A DNA stretch of 64,000 nt from NCBI GenBank assembly GCA_026120035.1, contig JALRME010000016.1, positions 372,001-436,000 of the forward strand, in the 5' to 3' direction. The notes beneath the pieces are model-generated. The model saw only the letters and a list, made by a program, of their open reading frames with translations. It ran no database searches and was not told the DNA's origin. The position numbers and the translations under genes were made by a program. How positions within the stretch are numbered: position 1 is the first letter of the stretch; each line of letters opens with the position of its first letter. Below are positions 36,268-48,265 of the stretch, piece by piece. Source of the stretch: Coleophoma eucalyptorum (taxonomy: Eukaryota; Ascomycota; Leotiomycetes; Helotiales; Dermateaceae).

Positions 36268-36760
36268 GAGAGCAACGTTGCATGATCTGTCAATATAGTA
36301 GATTGGCAACGAAGGGCTCTGTTCTACACCATTTCTAATGAATGTACTGTAGCAAGTGTCTGAAACAATACAGCATACCTCGGAGGCACTACGTGAAGAT
36401 ATAGTTAGATATACAAGAGCGGCGTAGCACGACCTGCCAAAACAGCAAATTGGCAACGAAGAGTCTTGTTCTACACCATCCCCACCGCATATACCGTAGC
36501 AATTCTAGAGACAAGGCACTGCATCTTAAAAGCACCGGTAGGAGAATTATGCCTAGACACGTGGATTTCCAAGGCGAGAGCGGCGTAGCATGATCTACAA
36601 AAACAGCAAATTAGCAACGACGGGTCGCTCTACACCATTCCCGTTGAATGTACTACTGTAGCAACCCCAGGCACGACGCAATGCTGTGTACCTTCGCGGC
36701 ACTGTCAGGAAAATTATGCTTAGATGCCCGCATTTCAAGGACAAGAGCGGCGTAGCGTTA
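36268..36760. repeat. About 160-bp imperfect tandem repeat, three copies plus partial
   Basis: The landmark GAGCGGCGTAGCA (with variants) recurs at about 36416, 36578 and 36745, with a diverged copy at about 36268, so the periods are roughly 147, 162 and 167 bp. Each unit also carries a GATCTRYMAAA-like element, then AAATTGGCAACGA, then CTACACCATYCC, a GTAGCAA, and AAAATTATGCYTAGA. Copies differ by point changes and small gaps, so the array is old. No reading frame persists across units. It may be a local satellite or the terminal repeats of a dead element. Confidence 0.8.
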
Positions 36761-37831
36761 CACTCCTGGTAGGTTACACTTTGGGTAACCATGGCGTGCT
36801 TATAAACGCCAGGAATGTTGAGTAAACAGCTGGGGGTTCTCAGAAGGTTTGAACGGATGGCTAGGAGGGGCCGATGGCTTGGGACAGGAAGAGAGGTGCC
36901 TAGGCCGGGAATTATACGGTCGTATCTGCTCTGATCAATTTACTTCGTCAAGCAGGCAGCACAAGGCAGGTAGAGTGGCTTCCGGAAGGTAAGCATGTCT
37001 AATCTGCCTAAAATTGAAGACCAAGGCTCGACAGGGGATGTGGTCAAATGTGTAGGTAAATCTCCATATGGAGCAAGCACTATTGGCAGAAGGCACAGCG
37101 AATACGAGATTGAACTCTCCAAGAAGGGATCGCGGCGTTCCAAGACTATCGTATACAATGCCTTGGGGCAGTTCAGGAATATAGGTACTCCCGCAAAGGT
37201 AGAAACCCCTATGAGAAGCCCTTCTTGCTCGTGTGACATTCCAAATTATCCCAATGGATGAATGAGACAGCTGAGACTACAGCTTTGCAGCTCTCCAGCC
37301 AGCCACGGGGCGGGAGCCAAAAGCACCAAGAAAGCCAAATGTGCACTCCTTCGTCACAAACGAGGCACAGTAACACGAAGTCCAGGACTCTAATCCCCCG
37401 CAGAGGGAGTTTCTAAGTGTACCTTGCTTGAAGCAGTTGGGTGTATAAGAGGAAGAAAACAAGCTTTTGCACGACCTTGTTCTCCCACACCTCACAGGAT
37501 CTGACACAGTAAAGTCACACCCCCATGAAGACGACCTTGGCAAACTCTAAAAGCCTAAAATGACAACTCTGTCTGCCCGCTCCTCAGGTTGCTGAGGCTA
37601 TTTAGTGCGGCGAAGGATCTTTTGTGCCCGGCTAACGAAAGTCAAAGCCGGCGGATCCGAGCTGTGCTGGTTCGCTGAGAGCTCACTTGCATCATTGTTG
37701 CAGTCCATATCGTCATCATTGATTGCCTGGCCAGTCAACTGGTGGTCACCCACGGCCAAGCATCTTGGTTCAACGATGCTGAGCTTGTCCGGATTTACAA
37801 CTTGAAAGTAAGAGTACTACTAGGCCATAGT

Positions 37832-37842
37832 GGGGGGGGGGG
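37832..37842. repeat. Poly-G11 tract
   Basis: An 11-base G homopolymer at the boundary between the AT-rich relic zone and the repeat-rich upstream region of the WOPR gene. Confidence 0.85.
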
Positions 37843-37928
37843 AGTTGAGAGCGGAACGAGGCAGGTAGAGAGGAGGGTATTTTTTTGACAGGAAACAGCA
37901 GGACGGAAGCCAGGAACAGGGGGAAAGC

Positions 37929-37945
37929 CACACACACACACACAC
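37929..37945. repeat. (CA)n microsatellite
   Basis: About eight CA dinucleotides in noncoding DNA. Its length is likely to vary between strains. Confidence 0.85.
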
Positions 37946-38026
37946 TGTTTCCCCTCTCTGGGCCGTTGACTCCCTCACATCATGGACAGAGTAGCCGGGA
38001 GGGAGTCTGTCACGGCTGTCCGTCGA

Positions 38027-38062
38027 CTTGCTTGCTTGCTCGCTCGCTCGCTCGCTTGCTCT
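38027..38062. repeat. (CTTG/CTCG)n tetranucleotide repeat
   Basis: About nine alternating CTTG and CTCG tetramers in tandem, in noncoding DNA upstream of the WOPR gene. Confidence 0.85.
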
Positions 38063-39086
38063 CTTGACCTCATCAACCCCAAATCAGAAAATGAAAGGCC
38101 GCGTCATTCCTGGGTAGCTTGGCCGGGGGGGCTGGCCCTGTTGTGGATCGGATCCTGGAACGGGATTCCTAATAGCTGGCAGTGATTGGAGCGTGTTAGA
38201 GTTCAGCAAAAGCTTGGCAGATGAGACATGCAATTAAGCTTGTTACGACGTTGGATACAGCGTCCACTGCGACTGGACTCTTGACGCGAGGCCCCCGGCC
38301 AACAGCTGAGTTGTTCATGTGGGGCCCAGGTGGGGATTGGTGGAGAGGCAGCGAGGATGAGGGAAAAAAAATAGTATCGACCTTTCCGCTGGCTGGGACT
38401 GGACGATGAGGTCGATACAGTAAGATTTCGTGAGGGTCTCTGCTGGGTGCAAAGGTATTTGGGGAGGTGGACAAACTGGCTGGGCAGGCGGCGGAGCGGG
38501 TACTGCGTGCGGGTGGGTTTGTAGTGGACGCACTTTATACCATACTCGTACAACGCCGTACAGAGCACGCTTGTTTATGCGACACTATGCACACACGCAC
38601 GCAGAGTGCGATCACCGTTGAGAATACCTCTTTCTTGTGCTCTCCAAAGGATTTTGCTTTATGCTTATTACGATCGGCTCTGGAGGGGCGGAGAAAGGTT
38701 TCTGCAAAGCGCTCCTGCCAACAGATCTACAAGACGGAAATATGAGGCGAGCGAGCGCCGTTTTGACTTTAGTAAGATAAATTAATTGTAGGATGTGATC
38801 ATCTTTGCTCAAACCGGGGCTCTCGTGATTTCCTGATGACGGTCTTTGACCAACGACCTAAATCCAGATCACAGTCATCCATCCATCTCTACTCCGCTCC
38901 CATAGCCAGTGAAGCGGGTGAACAGTGGGCAAAAGCCGGGCTTTTATTTTCTCCTGCTGAGAAGTGCCCGAATTTCAGCAACCCGATCTGGGTTTCCTTT
39001 CGTCGATTTTACGGTCGCCGGCTGCTATGCGCTTTCGTATTGGCTTTTTGCACAGAAACCCTCGTGATAACTTAATCTAAAGTCCA

Positions 39087-39116
39087 AGACGCACCCAAGA
39101 CGCACCCAAGACGTCC
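39087..39116. repeat. 11-bp direct repeat (ACGCACCCAAG)
   Basis: Two and a half perfect copies of an 11-bp unit in tandem. This is a small local duplication in the WOPR upstream region. Confidence 0.7.
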
Positions 39117-39513
39117 CATCCTGTCGTGTCTCGGGGGTTACGGGTACTGGAAGCTGCCGCCGAATGAAAGTAACCATCTGCATACTGGGTAAGCAGTAGT
39201 GATGGTATACAGCGCAGGAAACAATAATAGAATAGATGGTAAGAGGGCACAAGCCAAAACAATGGGGGTGAAGGTCTATATTTCGTAATCGCAGCTAGAG
39301 TGCAATAATAATCAGCAAGGAAAGTCCCCTCACGCGATATCAACTCCGCACCTCTGCTGCCGCGCATCGCCAAGAGCTTACATCGTACCGTAGCTCTCAC
39401 GCTCACGCTCGCTCTTGCCTCAGCCCAGCCAAGGCCGCCATGTCCGAACCAAACAGAAAGCACCCAAACCTAAGAGTTTCTTGGCTGGATGAATAACCTT
39501 CTCAAATAACCTT

Positions 39514-39522
39514 TTAAAGTTA
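39514..39522 (+). promoter_or_regulatory. Weak candidate WOPR-type binding site (TTAAAGTTA)
   Basis: This resembles the TTAAAGTTT-like element bound by Wor1/Ryp1-type WOPR proteins, with one difference at the last base. It lies about 6.3 kb upstream of the WOPR gene. A site this short is expected by chance, so it is only a pointer to possible autoregulation. Confidence 0.15.
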
Positions 39523-40347
39523 GAATACGCCTCGCCTGTTCATTCCTTTTCCCTTCTTTTCTAGCTGTAACCTTGGCGCTAAATGGTTTAACTCTAAATC
39601 CTACTTCGGTGAGCATCATCAGATTTTAAAGCTTATAGTTGTCATCATTTTGTATGAGGTTGCGAATCAGCGATGCTTTCTTGGTTTTTGTATCAACAGC
39701 CCTTCCCTTCTATTATTCTCACACCTCACGATTTTCTTGCTCTCCTGCCCGTCGCTGGGCGACAGCGGCATGGATGATGGATGGACGGATGCGCTTCTTT
39801 TTTTGTCGTCTTATCTACGCCACCTCGCGCAAATCTCCTGACATGCTTTTTTGCCACCTTTGTGCCTCCCGTCATTCCTGCTGCCGCTCCGCACAGTGTG
39901 CAGCATGCAGCTGACGATGCTTCCAGGCTCTGTGACTAATCTGGCTAACCGTGGGGCCTTTGATAGTTTTTATGTGTCGGCTTAAGAGGGAGGAGAATAG
40001 AGACCAACGAGGAAGCGGGGGCTGGAATGGACAAGTTGTCAAGAGTGCAGAAGTGGGAGATCGGAGGCGCAAGCCATTGAGAGTTGGTGGCTGCCCATGT
40101 CAGCCTACCAGCATCGCCATGTCATCTCAGGCTTCTGGTCTTCTTTCCCTCAAAGTCTGAGCTGCAGGTAAAGCAAGTAAGCTGAGCGCTCAAGTGCAGT
40201 GACATTTCGTCAAACAACCCCCGTCTAAGCCGTTCGCAAAGTGACGATCAAGGCTCATTCGGTACCGCGAATAGCGATCCTTCGGTTGCGCGTGAGGGCA
40301 TAATGAATGTCATCGTAAGCTGTCACCAAATGACCGAGATCATTCCT

Positions 40348-40390
40348 GAGAGCTCTTGAGCCTTCATGAGAGCTCTTGAGCCTTCATGAG
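40348..40390. repeat. 20-bp tandem duplication
   Basis: Two perfect adjacent copies of a 20-bp unit containing GAGAGCTCTTGAGCCTTCAT. Each copy contains the palindrome GAGAGCTCT, so it could be a doubled protein-binding site or a replication slip. Confidence 0.8.
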
Positions 40391-41405
40391 GACACGTAAA
40401 GAATCAGAAGCAATCAAACGGCCACGCATATCCCACTCAAGCAAAAAGGTGCTATGAGATGGGGTTCAGCTTTCTCTCATCTCTCGGTCGTGCTAGTTTC
40501 CGGACCGCACAAGCAAGCATAAGAATTTATGGTTAAATTCTAAAACACAAACTATGGCAACACTAGGCGTTGTCTGGCCCTGCTTCGCTTGGCTCTGCTA
40601 TACTTGATTCGGCTCGCGATCATTTCTGGGCAACAGACTGCGGAAGCAGCCAAGCCCTAAGTGTGCTTTTCCAAGTCCTTGGGATTTTAGCTGGTTGGTC
40701 GGTCTGGTTGGTTGGTTGCGAGAGGGATGCGAGATTGCGAGAACGAACAAAAAAGAGATGAGTGGGAAACAAAAGAATAAAAAAACGAAGAAGAGGATGC
40801 TCCTGCTGAACGCGGTAAGCACATCGTACTCCTTGCCCTCCAGCTGCAATACGAACTACGGAATTTCCCTGCTAGAGGAGAATAGATTAGAGTCGGTGAA
40901 AGAACCTCGGCCGGTCTAGTTTCTCTCTTAGACCAACGCAACCCTTTTAGGATTGCTTGGCAGCAGTTGACAGAAAGAGAGGGACAGTGAAAATAACGGC
41001 AAACGCTAACGAGATCTACAGCATACTTTAAATCATGCTTAATTTATTGACAAAGAAAAAACAAGAGCAAAAAGCAAGGGGTCGGCTGACTAGTGGCTGA
41101 CGCTTGGAATTGCTTGGAGGCATATCACGCCACTGTTCTTAGGTTCGTCTATTGTACGAGTAATATCCGAGCTCGACAAACTATGTTTCTGCTTGGAGGT
41201 CTTAATGACGTGTTAGACTTGCATAGGAATGAAGTTTTTCCTTAATTGCTGTCGGATGGGTAAATGCCAATGGGGGGTAGGTCGATAAGACGAAGTACGA
41301 CGTTCGAAATATAGTAAGAGAAGAGCACATTCCTCGGTCTTGACATCTTGCGAGGTGGAGTGAAACGGTTTAATTCGCGCTGTCATCATCGGATATTACG
41401 GATCG

Positions 41406-41452
41406 CTGTGTGTGTGTGTGTGGGTGTGCGAGAGAGAGTGAGTGTGTGGGTG
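41406..41452. repeat. (TG)n / (AG)n compound microsatellite
   Basis: A TG run followed by GAGAGAGAG and a second GTGTG-type stretch. It is a noncoding simple repeat upstream of the WOPR gene. Confidence 0.8.
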
Positions 41453-44141
41453 TCGCGTGCTTATCCTCTTTTCGCTTCCTTACTTCGCATTCGATGATTC
41501 AATGGAGATCGCACCTCTCTCACTATAATCAGCTGTCAACATGCTATACGGCGAATTCTACACTCTGCAGGTACGGGTATTCTGATCTTGATCACATCGC
41601 AACACATCAAACCCATCTCCTAACAGTGTTTCGTAACGTTCATGGAGAATCTTGTTTATATGCCGCGCAAGTGTGATCCGCTATCTCCCTTTCAATACGA
41701 GGCGAGGCGAGACGAGTCGAGTCGAGATTTCCTCTGCGACCGACATTTGTCCATCGCCTGCCTCGAAGTACGGGACGGGATAGAATGAATGATTGAATGG
41801 ATGGATGAATATGAACGGGCGGGAGCAAACAATCACCGATGACCGAGATTACCTATTCGATCTTGCTCTGCTTTACTTCCGGCCTCCGCTTTTGAAGGTA
41901 CCCTCGCACCTAACCTCCCGTGCTACATACATACAGAAGTGACTGAACGGGCTTCTAGAAGGAAAATAAAGATAATGCCCATGGTCGTCTCCCAGGATAC
42001 CGCTTGCAATATACTGTACTATATTCTATGCTTCATATTATTGTGCAGTACCTATAGTAGTATACGACTCCGTACTCCGCACCATCGGCATAAAGCTGTA
42101 CAAACCTTCGGTCAATTTGTGAGGCGAGCGAGCGACAGGTAATACGAATCAATACGTACATAGCACACTCCCTGCCTGATCGTCCATGACGATTCTCAGG
42201 AACCTATTGGCCAGATACCCTGGATGCGAAGAAGCAGGCCGGGGCTTAAGTTACAATCTTCACAATGCCATATAGTACTGAGCATGGGAAGAAGCTAGAT
42301 CATCCGGAAGTTTTCGATCTAATGATAAAACCGAAATAGAAGATTTTTATACGAGCCGAGCTGCAGGAAAGCTTGGTACGGACTGGACGCTTTTGCACGG
42401 GGAGATGAACTGGCTTCTTTTCGGGCAGCTAAGGACCAAACAGTGTTCTTTTCTGTGCGTGGGGCCTCGCCTAGTAAGCTTTTAGCCTTCTTTCCCTTCC
42501 CGTGTCTCTGGTGTTTTTCAATAGTATCTACCGGCACGGCACCGATGGTGCCTTAGATACAGTACAGTACAGTCAATTCGGAAGTCAACAGCGGCATTTC
42601 CCCCAGCGTCACGCTGGACGCTGTTGATCAGGAGGAAGGTTTCTTGGAGGCAGATATGCTTTTCAGTAGAATGTCAAGTAGGGATGGAAATTGTACACCT
42701 TTCATTACGGGTATTTTAAGCTCGGCAAACAAGGTTTAGAGCAGAAGATGTCTGAGCCTCATCAGACTCGTGGGTGCTTGCCTGTCCTGTCCCCACTGTA
42801 CTCGTCAGTGAGTTGACGGCGCCAAGGACAAGGGTGACAAGCCAAGGACAGGGTGTAATACAAGGGTCAACCATTCCGGTTTTGCGTGCCAATTGTCGCT
42901 CTTGGGTGTTCTTGTGGTGTCCTTGGTCACAAAATCATAATGCGCAATAGCATACACTGTGAGGCAGGGTGAGAAAGAAGGACAGCTCTTGTCATCCAGC
43001 TTTGCTACCGTACCCCAGAATGCGGGAGGCTTTATCGGCCTTTCTGGCCGTCTTGCGAAAAGTCGTCGTGTATCGTTCGATAATATGCAGGCGTTGTTCG
43101 TGATATCGGGCAGGGAGTTATTTCATGCTTAAAGCTGATCAAAGTCCGGGGCTTTCTTGGCAAACGGAGACCTTGTCACCCCCCTCGTCCAACCTTCCAC
43201 TCATTCCACAATCCGCCGAGCGAGCAGATAGGCTTGAGCGAAAGAGGAAAATCAAAAAGAGGAAAAACGATGGCTGAAGGGGAGTGGAGAAGAATTGGCC
43301 AACAATGTGGATCAGCCGACGATTGAATGGCAAATCAAGACTTCTCCACCTTACTTGGTACCATGATTTACGACGAGTCCCAACGATCAAATAAGCTCAT
43401 GCTTGTTTGGTGTGCAGGGGGGTGATTGGGTGCTGATAGGGAGATATGAACGTACGCGTGGCCTGGTCCTGTCATGAATGACTAGATGGGTGGTAGTGCT
43501 GAATGAGCTGACGGGATCTGTCAAGATGGCCGAGAGCAACGGAGGTGTGTGTCGGTGGGTGCGCGCACTATGTCGGTGGTGACAGTCCCAGGAATTGAGG
43601 CGTGAGTTGTTGGAATTCTCAATGCCATCTTTCGCATTGCAATATAGGGCTACTACCCGAAGGCGTAGTAGTCGCACTGGCTCACTCATTCCCTCGCTCT
43701 TCCTACGGACGGATGCAGCCCAGTCATTCCACCTTTAAAGCGCCACACGACAATCTCCCTGTCCTTCTGGATCTGCCATCCAATCCCGACACACGCCTTG
43801 AAACATTGTCAATGACAGTCGCACCCCCCGGGGGATTTGGCCGTTCCGCCTCGCACGTACGCACGCACAGCAGCAAAGCAGCATCCAGGAGAGGTCGGCA
43901 AATCATTATTGTTTGATCTATCCCACGCAAGCCGAGCGAAGCCAAGTCCATTTTAAGAATAAAGTTGACCAAAGGTAATAAAGTTGACGAAGCCAAAAAA
44001 GGGTCCGCAGCAGATCCTATTCCAAAGTAAGAAGGAAATTTGCCGTACGTACGAGGACCCTGGTCGCCTGGCCGGAGAGGAGAAGAGAGGGGACGGCGTA
44101 GGGAGTGATGCGTGCGTCAGGGAAGGAGAGAAAGAGGGAGG

Positions 44142-44176
44142 GAGGAGTGAGTTAGTGAGTTAGTGAGTGAGTTGAG
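44142..44176. repeat. (GAGTTAGT)n-type repeat
   Basis: Four imperfect GTGAGTTA octamers in a purine-rich area close to the beginning of the presumed WOPR leader. Confidence 0.7.
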
Positions 44177-45826
44177 TGACGGAGGCAAAGCGGTGCTGTC
44201 GATAGAGCGGAAAGAAAGGCCGTGAGGGAGGGAGGGAGGGGTGGAGGGACATTGGATAACAAAGGATAACAACACAACACCGCACATGCTCCAAGACCAT
44301 GAAGCAGACCCAAGATCAAGACGGTTGTTGTTATGCTTGCCAATCTCTCTCTCTTTGCTTGTCCGTGTCTTGGTGTCTTGGGGTGTCTTGGTCTGGCTCT
44401 TGGGTTGGTGGCTTAGAAGATAGCGTGCGAGTTAACTACACACTGGGCTTTATTATAGAGCGGTGCTGCTGCTTCCCTGTCGCTCTGCTCTCTTGGCCCG
44501 GAAACCTAATCTCATCCGTCATCCGCATCCTCATCCTCATCACATCCTCATCCGTCATCCTCATCCACTACTACGCTGGGAAAAAAGACAATCCCTCCAC
44601 TCGGTCTCTCCACTGCATTCCACTTTCTGGCGCCCACACTGGCACGCTCCATTACTGCTAGTAACAGTATAGTCTATTCTTGTGTACCTTAATCTACCCT
44701 CCGCCTGCTCTGTCCTGCCCAGCCTACGCATCCCCGTTGCGTGTTAATCGTCCGCTCTATCTTATGTGAAAAAAGACCTGGCGCTCAGCTTTCCCATCTA
44801 GTCAAACAAAACCACGCCCGACCCCGACCTTTTCCCAACTTTCTTCTTCCTTTCGACCTCTCCCACTTGAAGACGACCTTCAGCTAGACTCTCGCCAGTC
44901 TTTACAAAACGCTGTCTACCCGACCTTACCTTGCCCTATTTACCCAACCTGACCCTCCCTTCGGCTTCGCGTCGGTTTCCCTTGCACGACACTAGAACGA
45001 CCCCGTCGTCGTCTCCCCTCGAAGATATATCCACCATCGCCGCACATCTCCTCCCGCCTACAACACCAAACACCAATTTGTAGATCTCCCAAACTAGGTA
45101 TGTCTATTTTCCTCTTACTGGCTATTTTCAGCCTTACCCTTCTCAGAGGGTCCCACAACACTTTTCTTTCTCCTCTTCGTCGCTACCTTTCCTGCCTCAT
45201 CGACAAACAACTCGTCCACTTGAGCATCAGATTGTTGTTGGATGATCTTGCCGACGTGTCTCAGCCGATTCTGAAGCTTGTATCGCCGAGCTACTACCAA
45301 CCCTCGTTCCAGGTGCTGTGGCCAAGCTTTTCAGACCAACATCCACTTCTCACAATAGCAACAACATTACACGCATTCCCTAGCGGAGCTTAGTTTAAGC
45401 TTCTGTCACCATCACATCCATCGTGTCTCATCTTCGCTTCGACTTGCGCAAACTGATTTTTTAAGAATTGTGCTGATGGCTAATCTCATCTGAAGCGAGC
45501 GGATCATTCACGAAACGTCTCAAGTTCTCGACAATACTTACGACTTGAGTCCACCGCACGCCAATACTTGTGCCATACACATCTTGAAGCGCACAAGCTT
45601 TCTCAGACGTCCAAGAAACGGCTTGGGGCCGCGTATTAGGAACGAACGGCACCAGTCCACTTGCGCCGCAGGTGAGCCGAGTAGAGAGCAAACGTCTAGG
45701 TTAAGAGCCAAGAGGTACGCAAAGGCCTGCGCCTTCGAACCTTGCATTACGACTCTTTTCAATCGACTGGAGCAGGAAGTTGAGTAGGAATTTAAACCTT
45801 CAATTCGCCACGACGACGACAACGTA

Positions 45827-47290
45827 ATGGCGATGGACACATATCACGGTCACGTACGGACGCCTGCAGATGCGATCAAGCTGTTCGAAGCTTGCCGATT
45901 AGGCTTACTGCCTAGAGTGCAGCGAAGACTTTCAGAAAAGGAGAGACAATCTATCAGATCTGGATCGGTGTTTGTCTGGGATGAGCGGGAGGCTGGAATG
46001 CGAAGATGGACGGACGGAAAGTCGTGGAGTGCCAGCAGAGTCTCGGGCAGCTTCCTTACATACAGAGAGATGGAGGGCAAGAGAGGTGGTGGAAACTTTG
46101 TGCCACCGGTAGCACGAAGAGTGTCGGGGAAGACACCAGATAGTGGACGCGGGAGCGATCCGGATGATGATATGGATGGAGAGGGGCCTGACGGCTACAG
46201 ATACAAGCCCGATGGATTGATGAAGCAATCCTTTAGCATCACAACTTCAACCGGCCAGCATCTTCATCTTATCAGCTACTACTCACGACCACACCCCAAT
46301 TCACCCGAACTACCTCAACCAACCACAGATCCCGCACTTCGACACATTGTTCCACAGAAAGGAATGTACCCTGAGTCAACTGTCCACGAAGCTCAAGGTC
46401 CAGCCGTTACCAGAACACCCATGGCTCCAAGCCCATATATGCAATCACCGCAGGTAATGGGTCGACCTCCGGCTTATGCGTATGCACCAAGTCCTGGCTA
46501 TGCTTGGCCCCCATCTCCCATGAACACGCCTCCATTTCAAGCTCATTCTCCCTACCCGCCTCACATGTATGTTACTCAACTACCGCCTCCGCCTCCGGGA
46601 TCTGGCTCGGCACACAACTCTCCTCATCTATCACATCAACATTATAGCCCTCATCAGATGATGCAGATGCCTCCAGGAGCCATGCAACAAGCTCAAGGCC
46701 CGCCACCACCAACAGTTTATGATCGTCCACCGCAACCACTGTCGGACTCATCTCTGCCCCCCCCTCCCCCTCACCATCGTGGTATGAGTAGTGCAACAGC
46801 CGCCAACCTACCGGTCTATGCACCAAACCCTAGTCCACGAGTTGAGCAAGCGCGGTCACTGGCTGAGCAACAGGCACAGATGGCTCAAAGAGCACTTCAA
46901 AGTGGTCCATTGATCGATCCACGACTAACCCACTCAACTACTCTACCACCAGTTCAACTAGCACCAAGGACAACCACACCACCCCAAATTGCTCCTGTTA
47001 TTCATGCAAGCACACCACGTACTTCCTCTCCCAGACAAGATGCCCACACGACTCCAAAGTCCACACCCATGCCATCCCAAGCTCAGACCATTCCAAGCAT
47101 TTCCAGTTTGGTTCACTCGACGGATTCTGTTTCTGTACAATCAGACAACAAGAGCAACAGCAGTCGAGCCGGCAGCAAGAGTCCGAAAGAGGAGAACTCG
47201 CGACCACAGGATATTCCACACGAGAAGCTCAACAATCTTGGAGAGGATCAACGTGCTATTCGAGTCTTGGACCGCAAATTTGTCTTCTAA
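45827..47290 (+). CDS. WOPR-domain transcription regulator, Pac2 type
   Basis: This is a Gti1/Pac2-family DNA-binding regulator of morphological and developmental switching, acting in the nucleus. It is a single-exon frame of 487 aa. The start ATG at 45827 is followed two codons later by another ATG; either is possible. The WOPR half-domain a covers about 5-90 (TYHGHVRTPADAIKLFEACR, RRLSEKERQSIRSGSVFVWD, MRRWTDGKSWSASRVSGSFL, YREMEGKRG). Half-domain b lies near 130-165 (GYRYKPDGLMKQSFSI, HLHLISYYS). The wording RTPADAI and WDEREAGMRRWTDGK points to the Pac2 subclass rather than the Wor1/Sge1/Ryp1 one, from memory of those families. The rest is Pro/Ser/Gln-rich with PPPP runs, one encoded by a C8 tract at 46757, and a conserved-looking end (RAIRVLDRKFVF). 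A very long noncoding region lies upstream. Confidence 0.94.
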   Translation: MAMDTYHGHVRTPADAIKLFEACRLGLLPRVQRRLSEKERQSIRSGSVFVWDEREAGMRRWTDGKSWSASRVSGSFLTYREMEGKRGGGNFVPPVARRVSGKTPDSGRGSDPDDDMDGEGPDGYRYKPDGLMKQSFSITTSTGQHLHLISYYSRPHPNSPELPQPTTDPALRHIVPQKGMYPESTVHEAQGPAVTRTPMAPSPYMQSPQVMGRPPAYAYAPSPGYAWPPSPMNTPPFQAHSPYPPHMYVTQLPPPPPGSGSAHNSPHLSHQHYSPHQMMQMPPGAMQQAQGPPPPTVYDRPPQPLSDSSLPPPPPHHRGMSSATAANLPVYAPNPSPRVEQARSLAEQQAQMAQRALQSGPLIDPRLTHSTTLPPVQLAPRTTTPPQIAPVIHASTPRTSSPRQDAHTTPKSTPMPSQAQTIPSISSLVHSTDSVSVQSDNKSNSSRAGSKSPKEENSRPQDIPHEKLNNLGEDQRAIRVLDRKFVF

Positions 47291-48265
47291 TCTTGATTGC
47301 GAAAAGCCTTTCAACAAAAGTTGTCAAAGTCATTGCCGGAGTTTGAGCCTTTATATACCTCCCTGCTTTCTTTTCTTTCTTTCTTTATCAACTCTTCCTG
47401 TACAAAGTCATTGGCGCTACAACACTACATATTGCTTTTACTTTTTCTTATGTTGCTCAAAGGGGTCGGCTTGGGTTCTGGGAAGCGAGTCATATACCTT
47501 TGCTTACGCACCAACTACTGCGGCATTGCCTCGGCGTTTATTTTTTGGGTTGAAGGGCTTTCGCTCTATTTCATTCGTTCCTTTTGTAGAGAAACCCTTG
47601 GCTTTTTGGGATTCTATGGGTTGTTTCGGGGGATGGGGGGAAGGGACATAAATATATCTTCCGCATTAACTATTGCGGGTATATAGGCGTTTGGTTTTCG
47701 TTTTTAACTTGCTGGGCTTGTTTGCAGAGTGGTAGAGCAGATTGCTAGGTGAAAGTGAAGAATAGGATCAAATTAAGAAGATTACTACCCAACTGTCTGC
47801 TTAACTACTTTATTGATTTTGTGTGACTGTAGACTATAAAACGTGATTTATCGGAGATAATATTGTCAGGGTAGAAAAACAAGCTCTTGTAGTAAGATAA
47901 TGTAGCCGGAAGCTTTCAATGCAGTAGGACAACAACTTTGGCGGCTAGCGCTTTCAAACCACCTAGTAACTAAATTGCATTTTTTCTCTCCTTGGCCATT
48001 TTATGCAACCTAGTATTGCAAGTCGATATCTCAATGGCTCTCTATCTTGTGGCATTTGTGATTTGCTATGCAGTTAAAGATAGGGGTAATCGATTTACTG
48101 AGCATGCTAGTAGTATCCATACTCAGATTCCATATATGAACCTCTATTACATCCATATCCTTCCTAGCACCGCATAACAAGAGCAATATAAAAACAAAAA
48201 AATTACACACAAAAAAAACGCGACAGCAAGATAGCCTCTAATAACTTAAAAAACAAGTTCGCCAA
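47291..48265. other. 3' UTR and convergent spacer
   Basis: Short frames at 47297-47686 are open by chance over pyrimidine-rich 3' UTR. No gene is supported. The region ends at the stop of the alpha/beta hydrolase on the other strand. Confidence 0.5.

Larger units (their letters stand above)
36761..45826. other. About 9-kb unannotated region upstream of WOPR gene
   Basis: No frame exceeds 130 codons and none is recognised. From about 37.8 kb the DNA is no longer AT-rich and is full of short tandem repeats and purine or pyrimidine tracts. The last 1.7 kb (from about 44.1 kb) is pyrimidine-rich on the plus strand, as in long fungal 5' leaders. A GTATGT donor at 45099 follows CTAG, suggesting an intron in the leader. 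WOPR genes in other fungi are known for long promoters and leaders, so much of this may be regulatory. Two weak matches to a WOPR-type site (TTAAAGTT) lie at 39514 and, on the other strand, near 41025. Confidence 0.5.

Noticed and set aside
36995..37261. 88-codon plus-strand ORF next to the tandem repeats
   Set aside because: It is overlapped by a 99-codon frame on the other strand, with no motif or signal peptide. It is likely chance.
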